Source: Acidobacteriaceae bacterium (lineage in GTDB: Bacteria > Acidobacteriota > Terriglobia > Terriglobales > Acidobacteriaceae). From it: DNA of 64,000 nt. Under the pieces are notes generated by a model. The model searched no databases. It was given only the letters and a program-made list of their open reading frames with translations, and had not been told where the DNA came from. Both the position numbers and the translations under genes were made by a program. Positions 8,279 through 17,386 of the stretch are shown here, piece after piece. Each line of letters begins with the position of its first letter. Within the stretch, counting starts at the first letter, position 1. The stretch lies in assembly GCA_025462735.1 (NCBI GenBank), contig JAOAPC010000022.1, positions 124,001 through 188,000 of the forward strand, given 5' to 3'.

Positions 8279-9361
8279 TCAATGAATGAGACGGCGCATC
8301 CAGAAACTCGATGGCCAAACGCGGTTGCCATCAGGCGTGGGAATGAAACGGCGCTCGGAAGGCGGCATGTTTGCGTAGCTATTAGTCCAGTTGGGAAAGC
8401 ACTGCTCGAGAGTGCTTGCGTGGGAGAGCTGCATGGCGCTCGCCGACCACAGGACCTCGAATTCGGGATTGAACGACAGGAAGGCCTGCAGGAGATATTG
8501 TTCAGACCAGAACCACAGATTGTCGATCACGGCAGTGCGCGGATAGTCCGACGGCAAGAAAATATCGTGAAGGTGGACCAACACGCCGGGATTCACGCGG
8601 GGCAAGATCTGCAGGTATTCCCGAACCACATCGCTGCCTACTGAAACCACGTGGCTAGAGTCGATGAAGAGCATGTCATCGGTGCGCAGCATTTCAAACA
8701 AGCTGATATCAAGATTCTGTACGCGTTCGGCAACCACTGTCACCACATCTCCCAAACCATTTTTCGGCAGACGCTCAGGGTTGGGGTCAACGGTGATCAG
8801 TTCGCCGGCAACGCCGTCATGTTCGCGGTTGGCGCGAAGTGCATGGGCAATCGCCCGCGTACTGAATCCGGAACCGATTTCTATAATTCGTCTCGGCTTC
8901 CGCTCGCGCACCATGCAGTAAGCCACCTCGGCGTCGCATGATTCGAAATAGCCGTTGTTGTAGTGGTAGGAATTGGAGGTGGGGTTTGAATTCCATTCCA
9001 GCTCCGGAACATAGGTGTGAGAAAAATGGCGGGCGAGCTCCACCTGATTGCGCAACTCGAAATTGCAACCTGGTGGCGCGGCATAGATGGGCCATTCACG
9101 TTTCGCCAGCTCTGCCACGTCAGGGACGGGCCAATAAAAATGATTAGGAGTGATGTTGATGCCCAGTCTCTGCAAGGCCCGAAATCCGCGCACGATTGCT
9201 GCGAAAAATAGCGTGTTGCTTTTGGCGCGACGGGCAGCGTTCGTCATCAGGCGCTTCGCCCAAGATCCTCGCTCGGTACCCGGAACCTGTTGGGTTCCCG
9301 ACCGGCGCGGGGTCAAAACAAGGGATTCGGAGCGCGACGAACCGGCGACTGGGCTAGACAT
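8279..9361 (-). CDS. Class I SAM-dependent methyltransferase (Methyltransf_24-like)
   Basis: The 360-residue protein has a SAM-binding motif RRIIEIGSGFSTRAIAHAL at about residues 160-178, an acidic strand end LITVDPNPE after it, and DMLFIDSSHVVSVGSDV, then VLVHLHDIFLPSDYP. These are the strand 1, 2 and 4-5 features of the Methyltransf_24 group, which often acts on sugars or small metabolites near surface-polysaccharide genes. The N-terminal 45 residues are Ser/Arg-rich and poorly conserved-looking, so the real start may be internal. Substrate unknown. It sits alone between tlyA and yebC with about 200 and 160 bases on either side. Confidence 0.82.
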   Translation of the reverse strand: MSSPVAGSSRSESLVLTPRRSGTQQVPGTERGSWAKRLMTNAARRAKSNTLFFAAIVRGFRALQRLGINITPNHFYWPVPDVAELAKREWPIYAAPPGCNFELRNQVELARHFSHTYVPELEWNSNPTSNSYHYNNGYFESCDAEVAYCMVRERKPRRIIEIGSGFSTRAIAHALRANREHDGVAGELITVDPNPERLPKNGLGDVVTVVAERVQNLDISLFEMLRTDDMLFIDSSHVVSVGSDVVREYLQILPRVNPGVLVHLHDIFLPSDYPRTAVIDNLWFWSEQYLLQAFLSFNPEFEVLWSASAMQLSHASTLEQCFPNWTNSYANMPPSERRFIPTPDGNRVWPSSFWMRRLIH

Positions 9362-9519
9362 ATGTACTCTCTGATGGCGGGGCTCTCAGAAAGGTGCATA
9401 GAAGGCCAGCTTTAACTTTGTTTTTAGGGCTGAATTTAATGGAAATTTAACATTGGGCGTGATGCGACACACTCCACGGGACGAGGTTGTCTCGCGGCTT
9501 CGGCAAATGTTGAAAAGGT

Positions 9520-10269
9520 TCAGCCTGCGGCTACTTCTTCGAGCAACTTCTGATCGATGTCAAAGTTGGAGTGAACGTTCTGTACATCGTCGTGCTCTTC
9601 GAAGGCTTCAACCAGGCGGATCATCTGTGTTGCCTGCGAGCCTTCGAGCTTGATGTAATTTTGCGGGATCATCGCGACTTCCGCGGTGGTCGGCTGGATG
9701 CCGGCCTTCTTCACTGCTTCGACGACAGCTTCGAACACGGAAGGATCAGTGAGCACTTCCCAGTTCTCGCCATCATCGCGGAGATCGTCGGCTCCGGCTT
9801 CGAGCACAATGCTCATCAGATCGTCTTCATTGGCCGCCGTCTTCGGAACGACAATGTCGCCCTTCTTGTGGAACAGATACGCGACGGCGCCGGCTGCGGC
9901 CATGTTGCCGCCGTTCTTGCCAAAGGCATGGCGGATTTCGCTGACCGTGCGATTGCGATTATCAGTATTGATGTCGAGCAGGATGGCGACGCCACCGGGA
10001 CCGTAGCCTTCGAGCGAAAATTCTTCGTAGTTGACGCCGGGCAATTCACCGGTGCCTCGCTGGATCGCCCGCTTGATATTGTCTGCCGGCATGTTCTCGG
10101 CCTTGGCGGCAGCAATGGCGGTGCGCAGACGCGGATTGGTGTCGGGATCGCCGCCATTTTTTGCGGCAATGCTGATTTCCTTGATGAGGCGCGTAAAAAT
10201 CTTGCCACGCTTGGCGTCCAGCGCGCCCTTCTTGTGCTTAATTGTGGCCCATTTTGAGTGGCCAGACAT
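9520..10269 (-). CDS. yebC: YebC/PmpR family protein
   Basis: The 249-residue length and the start [20 protein letters not shown] are diagnostic of the YebC family. Further along are [20 protein letters not shown] and [19 protein letters not shown], both family hallmarks, and the terminal helical domain ends [13 protein letters not shown]. Members were first named transcription regulators; later work on related proteins links the family to relief of ribosome stalling. A good GAGGT ribosome-binding site lies eight bases before the ATG. An extended -10 promoter lies about 107 bases upstream. It is often next to ruvC, but not here. Confidence 0.95.
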   Translation of the reverse strand: MSGHSKWATIKHKKGALDAKRGKIFTRLIKEISIAAKNGGDPDTNPRLRTAIAAAKAENMPADNIKRAIQRGTGELPGVNYEEFSLEGYGPGGVAILLDINTDNRNRTVSEIRHAFGKNGGNMAAAGAVAYLFHKKGDIVVPKTAANEDDLMSIVLEAGADDLRDDGENWEVLTDPSVFEAVVEAVKKAGIQPTTAEVAMIPQNYIKLEGSQATQMIRLVEAFEEHDDVQNVHSNFDIDQKLLEEVAAG

Positions 10270-10375
10270 AGCGATACCTCGTGTTCAGTGCAGCGAATTT
10301 TGCTGATTCGTGATCAGGACTTGCCCGTAAGAGGGGATCACGTCATTGCCTCGAAACCAAGCAGGCGAAAAACGG

Positions 10376-10384
10376 ATTATAGCA
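10376..10384 (-). promoter_or_regulatory. Candidate extended -10 promoter for yebC
   Basis: On the minus strand the sequence reads TGCTATAAT, a perfect TATAAT preceded by TGn. No good -35 is seen 16-18 bases upstream, which extended -10 promoters can tolerate. It would give a leader of about 100 bases before yebC. Confidence 0.5.
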
Positions 10385-10465
10385 TAGGGGAACGTGCTCA
10401 CTTCTTGCCGCGGTTCGCGGTACCACCCTTTCGCAAAAAGTGCAGTTAAGGATGGGACACCCCGG

Positions 10466-11461
10466 CTACTTCGTCCCCTCGGCCCAGTAAGAGCTCCTGA
10501 ACAATACACTCCAATTCTTTCCGGGATCGCGCAGCTTCACGCGAATCTGGTGCAGGCCGGGATGGGGATCGTTCGGTTCGAAGCTCAGCTGGTACCGGCT
10601 GTGGAGGTGATTCGAGAAGGTCGTCAGGTCTGTTTCGAACGTGTTGCGGGTGGCGAACAATTCGTATTCGCCTCCGGTCATTGAGGTGAGCGCTCGCGGA
10701 GCATTCTTTCTCATGGCCTGACGCGCTGCGACGAGTTTCTCGATGATGTCTACATTTGGAGACCACTCATCCTTATTCGCCCCGCGGCCCACATCCAGCT
10801 GCTGAGAAATGTAAGGTGAGAACGGAGCAGCGAAGACCAAAATGTTGTTTTCACCGATCAGGCGGACAACGTCGTCGAGCTTAGTGAAATGGCTACCATG
10901 GTCGCGGGTTTCACTTACCAACAACAGCACGGGTTTTCTTCCCTCGGCACGTTTGGCGAGCAACCTGGCGGAATAGGCCACAGCATCAAGAATTGCCGCG
11001 CCATTGTCGCCGGACTGCAAATTCCGCAGAGCGGGCTCAATGTCATCAGGGTTATTGGTGAAGTCTCGCGCGAGATCGAGTTTACTGTCGAAGAAAAGCA
11101 GGGCGGCTTCATTTTTCTGATCGCTCAGGATTGGATCGAGCATTGACGCGAGGGTGCCGATCCTGCCGAATTCCCGATTGGCCCTGCGGCCGCGTTGCAC
11201 TGCAATCATTATCGAGAGCGGCTCGGCTTCGGCAGTTTCGTCGATGTGCACGGGTTGCGGAACGCCGTCGTCCTCAATGATGAAATCATCTGCCTTCAAT
11301 CCATAAACGGCGTTGCCTTTGGCGTCTCGGACGAGGGTTGGAACGGGAACCAAGTTGGAGCGTGAGGTGAAGCTTGGCTCTTGCTGCGCCGACATGAACC
11401 GGGCCATCAGAATCACGAACAGTAGGAGAGATGCATTGCGGAACACATTTGTGAGATGCAT
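10466..11461 (-). CDS. Secreted VWFA-related protein, Acidobacteria-type family
   Basis: The 331-residue protein has a signal peptide (LLLFVILMARFMSA) and then SNLVPVPTLVRDAKGNAVYG and LKADDFIIEDDGVPQPV, the leader of the VWFA-related family expanded in Acidobacteriota. A von Willebrand A-like domain follows with LSIMIAVQRGRR, AALLFFDSKLDLARDFT, GAAILDAVAYSARLL and PVLLLVSETRDHGSHFT. The usual metal-binding DxSxS at the first strand is absent (AVQRGRR in its place), as in a known sub-branch, so metal-dependent adhesion is doubtful. The C-terminus YQLSFEPNDPHPGLHQIRVKL is typical. Role unknown, presumably extracytoplasmic binding. Repeat B copy 2 lies 22 bases upstream of the start. Confidence 0.88.
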   Translation of the reverse strand: MHLTNVFRNASLLLFVILMARFMSAQQEPSFTSRSNLVPVPTLVRDAKGNAVYGLKADDFIIEDDGVPQPVHIDETAEAEPLSIMIAVQRGRRANREFGRIGTLASMLDPILSDQKNEAALLFFDSKLDLARDFTNNPDDIEPALRNLQSGDNGAAILDAVAYSARLLAKRAEGRKPVLLLVSETRDHGSHFTKLDDVVRLIGENNILVFAAPFSPYISQQLDVGRGANKDEWSPNVDIIEKLVAARQAMRKNAPRALTSMTGGEYELFATRNTFETDLTTFSNHLHSRYQLSFEPNDPHPGLHQIRVKLRDPGKNWSVLFRSSYWAEGTK

Positions 11462-11483
11462 GGTTCCTACCCTCGCGCAAGCC

Positions 11484-11518
11484 GACTTCTCGCAAAAACG
11501 GCGAGAAGTGGGGCACCC
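11484..11518. repeat. Dispersed hairpin repeat, family B, copy 2
   Basis: GACTTCTCGC, a short loop and GCGAGAAGTGGGGCACCCC form a stem matching copies at 950-984 and 22598-22634. It lies between two divergent genes, in the upstream region of the VWFA gene. Confidence 0.7.
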
Positions 11519-11648
11519 CAGACTTGGTTACGGAGAAAAACACCTGCGCTCAGAATTTCGCCGGCTCGAAATCATTCTGTAATCAATCTCCCCCTAGCCG
11601 ACATCCAATTTGCTACAGCATTTTTTTGATCGCTAAGAGGAGCACGTC

Positions 11649-12542
11649 ATGAAAGTCGGATTTATCGGTTTAGGAAATATGGGGTCGGGGATGGCGCGGA
11701 ACCTGCTCAAGGCCGGGCATGAAGTCACGGTCTACAATCGCACGCCAGAGAAGGTGAAGGCGTTGGTCGAGCAGGGCGCGCGAGGGGCTGCCACAGTGGC
11801 GGACACATGCAAGGGCGACGTCGTGATCACGATGCTTGCCGACGACAGCGCGGTCGAGAATGTCGTGTTCGGCGAGGCAGGTATTCTCGCCAGCCTTCGC
11901 AAAGGCGCAATACACGTTTCGTCGAGCACGATCAGTGTGGCGCTTTCGGAGAAGTTGACGGCAGAGCACACGAAATGCGGACAACGATACGTTGCGGCTC
12001 CAGTATTTGGACGACCAGAAGCTGCGGCCGCGGCGAAGTTGTTCATCGTCGTGGCAGGCGCGCCGGATGCCGTGGACACCTGCACGCCTCTGTTTGAAGC
12101 TATGGGGCAGAAAACTTCCCGCTTCGGTGATAAGCCTTCGAGCGCGAATCTGGTGAAGATCAGCGGGAATTTTATGATTGCCTCGACGATCGAGACGCTG
12201 GGCGAGGCCCTGGCTCTGGTCGCAAAGGGCGGCTTGGACCAGCATCAGTATTTAGAGTTTCTGACTTCCACGCTTTTCACCGCGCCGATTTACAAAACCT
12301 ACGGCGCATTGATCGCAGATAAGAAATTTAAGCCGGCAGGATTCGCTGCTCCGCTGGGATTTAAAGATACGCGCCTGACGCTGGCCGCAGGCGAAGGGCT
12401 GCGCGTCCCGTTACCGCTGGCGAACCTGCTGCGTGATCGGTTTTTGAGATTGCTGGGACGAGGTGACGAGATGATCGATTGGTCAGCCATTTCGCAGTTG
12501 GCGGCGGAAGATGCGGGGCTGGGAGAGATTCAGAAAAGCTAG
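11649..12542 (+). CDS. NAD(P)-dependent beta-hydroxyacid dehydrogenase (3-hydroxyisobutyrate dehydrogenase family)
   Basis: The 297-residue protein starts MKVGFIGLGNMGSGMARNLL, the glycine-rich dinucleotide-binding loop of the beta-hydroxyacid dehydrogenase family. The substrate-binding segment has IHVSSSTISVALSEKL (family usually D-x-S-T), then APVFGRPEAAAAAKLFIVVAG, and the catalytic-lysine region VKISGNFMIASTIETLGEAL. Members oxidise 3-hydroxyisobutyrate, tartronate semialdehyde, glyoxylate or succinic semialdehyde. The APVFGRPEAA version of the substrate loop occurs in a branch often reducing small aldehydes, but the substrate cannot be read from sequence. A GAGG-type ribosome-binding site (AGAGGAGC) lies about seven bases before the ATG. 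Confidence 0.88.
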   Translation: MKVGFIGLGNMGSGMARNLLKAGHEVTVYNRTPEKVKALVEQGARGAATVADTCKGDVVITMLADDSAVENVVFGEAGILASLRKGAIHVSSSTISVALSEKLTAEHTKCGQRYVAAPVFGRPEAAAAAKLFIVVAGAPDAVDTCTPLFEAMGQKTSRFGDKPSSANLVKISGNFMIASTIETLGEALALVAKGGLDQHQYLEFLTSTLFTAPIYKTYGALIADKKFKPAGFAAPLGFKDTRLTLAAGEGLRVPLPLANLLRDRFLRLLGRGDEMIDWSAISQLAAEDAGLGEIQKS

Positions 12543-12610
12543 GGTTTCAAAGTTTCAAGGTTTCGAAGGTTTCGAAGGTTTCGAAGTTTCAAGGTTTCGC
12601 AGTCTCACGG
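12543..12610. repeat. Short tandem repeat, GTTTCGAAG-type
   Basis: Directly after the stop codon, about seven near-copies of a 9-10 base unit (GGTTTCGAA, GTTTCAAAG, GTTTCAAGG) run head to tail. The unit is imperfect, as expected of slippage-prone DNA. No function is implied. The rest of the 305-base gap holds repeat E copy 1. Confidence 0.75.
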
Positions 12611-12697
12611 TTTCAGTTTTCCACCCTTCACATTACGCTCCCCCGCCAGTGGCGGACCTCCCTCTTTATTTCTTTCTGCCCTACCTCGTTCAAGCGG

Positions 12698-12734
12698 TAA
12701 CCACAGAGAGCACGGAAGTTCGGCACAGAGGTTT
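12698..12734. repeat. Dispersed repeat, family E, copy 1
   Basis: TAACCACAGAGAGCACGGA and GGCACAGAGGTTT match the pattern AACCACAGAGGACACAGAG seen again at 23897, 25673 and 33677. It lies upstream of the GH3 gene. Confidence 0.6.
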
Positions 12735-12847
12735 AGGACTCCCTCCCCAAACTGACTTAGGTCTTTCTCCCGCAAACTGAACTGCAGCGTCTATACTTTC
12801 GTACTCTGGATTGCTGTTCCAACTCCGCCAAGAGGGATTACTGCCCA

Positions 12848-15727
12848 ATGAGATTTTCACGCCGAAGTGTCTTATCGCACGGCCTCGCGGTGCTGCTGAT
12901 TTGCGTAGCTTCGGTCGGACAACAGAAATCGGCCACGAACGAAAACACTCCCAAGTACCGCAATCCAAAGTTGGCGATTGAAGACCGGGTAGCCGATTTA
13001 CTGTCGCGGATGACACTCGAGGAGAAAGTCGGGCAAATCGTGCCAAGCCGTGAACCGCATGTGATCGATTCGACTGGGACGTTTACTGACGAGACTGCGC
13101 GGGCAACGCTGGCGAGTTGGGACAAACCAGACCTGGATTTTCCACCGAAGCGTGCGGCCATTCTGCGCAATGGATTATAGCGATATGAGCGGGAGAAGAC
13201 GCGGTTGGGAATTCCGGAGTTGTTCATGGGAGAGGCGCTGCACGGATTCATGGAACATGGCAGCACCAGTTTTCCGCAGGCGATTGGGCTGGCGAGCACC
13301 TGGGACCCGGCGGTGGTGAAGCAGGTGTTCACGGCCGCAGGTGAGGAAGCTGGTGCGGCGGGCGTGGGGCAGGTGTTTAGTCCGGTGCTGGATCTGGCGC
13401 GCGATCCGCGATGGGGGCGAACGGAAGAGACTTACGGCGAGGATCCGTACTTGGTGTCGCGAATGGCGGTGGCGGCAGTCACCGGCTTGCAGGGAGACGA
13501 GTTTTTTATTGGTCGCAATCACGCGATGGCGACCATGAAGCATTTTGCGGTGCACGGGCAACCGGAAGGCGGAACGAATACCGCACCGGGAAATTATTCG
13601 GAGCGCGTAATCCGTGAAAACTTTCTTGTGCCATTTGAGGCGGCAGTGAAGGAAGGTCATGTGGGCAGCGTGATGGCTTCCTACAACGAAATTGACGACA
13701 TTCCCTCACACGTTAATCACTGGTTGCTCGACAAGGTGTTGCGGCAGGAATGGGGCTTCCCCGGCTTTGTCACATCGGACGGCGAGGGCTTGCAAATGTT
13801 GGTGCAGACGCACCATGTGGCCGCGACTAAGGCCGATGCGGCGCGGCTGGCGATTGCGGCGGGCGTTGATTATGACTTGTCAGACGGGTCGGTTTATCGC
13901 ACGCTGCTCGAACAAGTGAGGCAAGGAATTGTTCCACAAACCGCACTGGACATGGCAGTCTCCCGAATTTTGGCGGCAAAGTTCAGACTTGGATTGTTTG
14001 AAAATCCTTTAGTCGACCCGGATGCGGCTGAACGCGTTACCAACAGTCCCGAGCATCGCAAGGTGGCGCTGAAAGTGGCGCAGGAGACGATTGTCCTGCT
14101 GAAAAATGACAAAAACCTACTGCCGCTTGATCTGAATAAGTTGAAGACGATTACGGTCATTGGGCCGAATGCCGATGGCCTGCACCTTGGCGGCTACAGC
14201 AGGAATCCGATTCGCGGCGTGAGCATTCTGCAAGGCATCCAGCAGCGGGCTGGATCGAAGGCCAAGGTGGTTTTCGCCGAGGGTTGCCGGTTCACCAACA
14301 AGCATCAGGATTGGCATGGATGGTTTGTCGACAACGTTGAGCTGATAGATCCGGCAACGCAGGTAGACAAGATTAAGGAGGCGGTCGCGGCTGCGAAGAG
14401 CGCTGATGTTGCCATTCTTGTGGTCGGAGAGAACGAGAGCACCAACCGCGAGGCGTGGTCGGAGCAGCATCGCGGAGATCGTGATTCGCTTGAGTTGCTC
14501 GGCGCGCAGAACGATTTAGTAAAGGCAGTCGTCGAGACTGGCACTCCGACTGTAGTGTTTCTGATCAATGGCAGGCCGTTGTCGATTAATTACATTGCCG
14601 AGCATGTTCCCGCAATTCTCGAAGGATGGTACTTAGGCGAGGAAGGCGGAACCGCTGCGGCAAATGTACTCTTTGGTGATGTGAATCCGGGCGGAAAGCT
14701 GCCGATCACGTTTCCACATTCGGTTGGCAATCTGCCAGATTTCTACAACCACAAGCCGTCCTCGAACCGTAGTTACGCATTCAGCACTCGCGAGCCGCTG
14801 TTCCCGTTCGGCTACGGGCTCAGCTATACGAAATTTAAGTTTGAGAATCTGCATGTCGAGCCTGCGCAGATCCAGACTGGCGGAACCGCAAAACTGACTG
14901 TGGACGTGAGCAACACGGGAGAGCGCGAAGGAGACGAGGTTCCACAGATGTACGTTCACCAGCGCGTGGCTTCGGTCACCCGACCGGTTATGGCCTTGAG
15001 AGGTTTTCAGCGCATCCGCCTGCATCCGGGCGAAAAGAAAACGGTGGAATTCACCGTAACGCCGGATGCGCTTTCACTGCTCGACGTTGATATGCATAAA
15101 GTAGTTGAACCTGGAGTATTTGAAATCATGGTCGGGCCGAGTTCGGTGCAAACTCAAATGGTGGCGCTGACAGTGGTTGGCGCTGAGGGACAGACCGGGC
15201 AATCGTCGTTGCCAGCCACTCCCGCGGGATCGAACGCGGGCGTGGTGAGCAATTTTGACGATATGAAAACTTCTGCGAGTTACGGAGCATGGATGATCAC
15301 CTCGGACCAGCAGATGGGCGGAAAGTCAACGGCATCGATGCACCCCATCGAGGGCGGAGCGACTGGCTCGAAAGGCGCTTTACAGGTGACAGGCGAAATT
15401 CAGCCAGGCGCGGACTTTACCTGGGCGGGAGTGGTATTCCATCCAGGATCGTCGCCGGAAGACGCGGTGAATTTATCCAGCAAGAAGACGATTTCGTTCT
15501 GGGCAAAGGGCGACGGCAAGAATTATGCAGTCGCGGTGCAGACAGAAAGCACTGCCGGTCAGATGCCGGGAATTCAGCCGTTCGCGGCCGGTCCGGAATG
15601 GAAGCAGTACACGTTTTCGTGGTCAGATTTCAAGACTGATGGTCACGATGTTGTGGGGATCGCGTTTGCCCGCGCGCAGGAGCCGGGGAAATTTGAATTT
15701 GAAATTGATGAGGTGGCGATTAAGTAG
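12848..15727 (+). pseudogene. Secreted GH3 beta-glucosidase with FnIII and CIA30-like domains, broken by one amber codon
   Basis: One frame runs 960 codons with a single TAG at 13178-13180 (codon 111). It sits between RNGL and RYEREKTRLGIPELF, where GH3 enzymes have L-Q-R-Y, so CAG to TAG is the simplest cause. Before it are a signal peptide (residues 1-35) and MTLEEKVGQIV. After it are the GH3 TIM-barrel with MKHFAVHGQPEGG, the nucleophile loop FVTSDGEG (Asp about 311), the second GH3 domain, an FnIII-like domain (about 685-770), and a C-terminal CIA30/CBM11-like jelly-roll starting SNFDDMKTSASYG. GH3 enzymes release terminal beta-linked sugars. A restart after the stop (TTG 13205 or ATG 13226) would lack export signal and the start of the barrel, so function depends on amber readthrough or is lost. 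A base-calling error is possible. Confidence 0.85.
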
Positions 15728-15732
15728 CGTTC

Positions 15733-15765
15733 TGTAGGGCGGGGCGAGGACGCCCGCTGCTCCAC
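15733..15765. repeat. REP-like hairpin with GTAG foot, 5' of lpxB
   Basis: GTAGGGCGGG and GACGCCCGCTGCTCCAC form a GC-rich stem with GTAG on the left and CTCC (GGAG on the other strand) on the right. These tetranucleotide feet are typical of REP elements served by RAYT transposases. It lies between the GH3 stop and lpxB. Confidence 0.65.
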
Positions 15766-15802
15766 AATCTCTTTTGAGGTAGGAGCACTTTAGAATGTTT
15801 TC

Positions 15803-17188
15803 GTGCGAATACTGATCTCAGCGGGCGAGGCGTCCGGGGAAATGTACGGGGCGCAGTTGATTGAGGCGCTGCGGCGGCTGCAAGCATTGTCGTGGACGGG
15901 CGAGACGCCCGTCGCTCCACATTCAAAAAAAGGGCTTGAATTTTTTGGGGTAGGCGGGGAGAAGATGCGGGCCGCCGGGTGCGATATCGTTGTCGATGCC
16001 AAGGAGCTTTCGGTTGTGGGCATCACGGAAATTCTGAGCCATCTGCCGAAAATCTGGGGGCTATTTCACAAACTGATTGCCGAGGCCGACAAGCGGCGGC
16101 CGGATCTAGCCGTGGTTATAGACTCGCCCGCGTTCAACTGGCGGGTGGCGCGGCAGATGAAGAAGCGCGGCGTTTCTGTTGTGTATTACGTGTGCCCGCA
16201 GTTCTGGGCGTGGCGGCAAGGACGGGTACGGCTACTGCGCAAATATGTCGATAAGGCGCTGGTGATCTTTCCATTCGAAGAGAAGTTTTATCGTGAACGC
16301 GGAGTAGATGCGGAATTCGTGGGACATCCGCTGGCAGAGCTTCCCCGCCCGGAGATTTCGCGCCATGACTACGCGGCAAAGCATGGGCTGGTTGCTTCGA
16401 AGCCGTGGATCACGCTAATGCCGGGGAGCCGAACGAAAGAAGTACGGATGAACCTGCCGGGAATATTGGAGGCGGCGAAGTTGCTGGGAGACGAGTACGA
16501 ATTCCTGATTCCGGTTGCGCCTACGCTTGGTTCCAGTTTTATTCAAGGAATAGTGGATTCCCACCCTTCGAAAACCGCGAAGGGTGGGGCAGCCTCCATC
16601 CATCGAGCGGAAATTGGGAACGCCGGCGAGCACAGCTCGCCCGCCCGGACGAGGGCGTCCGGGCCTACGCGGACATCTGTAGATTCCTCGGATGGTGCTG
16701 AGCCAAAGAACTTAGTGCATCTGGTTCCGCACGCGCTTCCGGCGCTTGCTCATTCACGCGCGGGACTTATCGCTAGTGGCACAGCAACAGTCGAGGCGGC
16801 AATGATGGAAACGCCGTTCGTGATGGTATACCGGGTGACTCCGCTGACTTATCTGCTGGGCCGATGGACGGTGAAGGTGCCGCATTTTGCCATGGTGAAC
16901 TTGATCGCCGGAGAAGAAGTTGTCGCGGAGTTGGTGCAGCAGGACTTCACAGCAGAGAGAGTGGCGACGGAACTCAAGCAAATCATTCCGGACGGAGCGG
17001 CGCGGCAGAAGATGATTGAAGGATTACGAAGGGTGAAGAGATTATTGAGCGCAGGGTCGACGGAAGGGCATGCGGCGGATCGCGCGGCCAGGGCCATTTC
17101 TGATTTATTGCAGACTCGCGCTTCCGGAGTGGCCTTTAGTGGTACGGGCGGGGACGCCCGCACCCCCACAACCCAAGATGAGTTTTGA
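15803..17188 (+). CDS. lpxB: Lipid-A-disaccharide synthase, enlarged by in-frame repeats
   Basis: LpxB joins UDP-2,3-diacylglucosamine and lipid X to form the lipid A disaccharide at the inner membrane. Family features are RILISAGEASGEMYGAQLI at the start, AVVIDSPAFNWRVAR, YYVCPQFWAWRQGRV, FVGHPLAE, LMPGSRTKEVRMNLP, and GLIASGTATVEAAMMETPFVMVYR. The 461 residues exceed the usual 370-390. The excess falls in three blocks whose DNA is REP-like hairpin: QALSWTGETPVAPHSKKG (about 31-48), HPSKTAKGG to SSDGAEPKN (about 253-302), and a tail after TRASG (about 440-461) made by a tandem array. The core motifs are intact, and the blocks fall where loops are expected, so activity may survive. The start is GTG at 15803 with GGTAGGAGC upstream. 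Confidence 0.93.
   Translation: MRILISAGEASGEMYGAQLIEALRRLQALSWTGETPVAPHSKKGLEFFGVGGEKMRAAGCDIVVDAKELSVVGITEILSHLPKIWGLFHKLIAEADKRRPDLAVVIDSPAFNWRVARQMKKRGVSVVYYVCPQFWAWRQGRVRLLRKYVDKALVIFPFEEKFYRERGVDAEFVGHPLAELPRPEISRHDYAAKHGLVASKPWITLMPGSRTKEVRMNLPGILEAAKLLGDEYEFLIPVAPTLGSSFIQGIVDSHPSKTAKGGAASIHRAEIGNAGEHSSPARTRASGPTRTSVDSSDGAEPKNLVHLVPHALPALAHSRAGLIASGTATVEAAMMETPFVMVYRVTPLTYLLGRWTVKVPHFAMVNLIAGEEVVAELVQQDFTAERVATELKQIIPDGAARQKMIEGLRRVKRLLSAGSTEGHAADRAARAISDLLQTRASGVAFSGTGGDARTPTTQDEF
15895..15924. repeat. REP-like hairpin inside lpxB, near its 5' end
   Basis: GACGGGCGAGACGCCCGTC is a perfect palindromic stem-loop followed by GCTCCACATTC. The same stem and tail recur at 59954-59980. It is translated in frame as WTGETPVAPHS. 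Confidence 0.75.
16559..16667. repeat. Two or three hairpin repeats inside lpxB
   Basis: The first hairpin pairs CCCACCCTTCG (16560-16570) with CGAAGGGTGGG (16578-16588) and ends GGGGCA, resembling family B with another stem. Next come GGCGAGCACAGCTCGCC (16625-16641) and CCCGGACGAGGGCGTCCGGG (16643-16662) followed by CCTAC, which is a GTAG foot on the other strand. All are read through in frame. Confidence 0.7.
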
Positions 17189-17262
17189 TCCTGGCGGGGA
17201 CGCCCGCGCCTCCACGGTCCGGATGAGTTTCGAGCGGGAGCCTGGGCGGCCGCGCCTCCACT
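17145..17262. repeat. 46-base tandem array of REP-like hairpins over the lpxB 3' end
   Basis: Three units of 46 bases each hold GGCGGGGACGCCCGC or a variant followed by CTCCAC or CCCCAC, with spacers GATGAGTTT in common. The lpxB stop codon (17186-17188) lies in the spacer after unit one, so the array supplies the last residues of LpxB. Confidence 0.75.
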
Positions 17263-17386
17263 GGGCCTGAGGGAGGCCGCCAATTCGGTAGAATCCGTGC
17301 AAATGGCTGTGGCACATCTTTTGCAGTTCAGTTTTCATCATAGAATAAGACGTATTCGCGAAACCGCCCGTAGGAGACCCCTTGCA

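Noticed and set aside
9571-10257. 228-residue plus-strand frame
   Set aside because: Exact antisense of yebC, which is certain.
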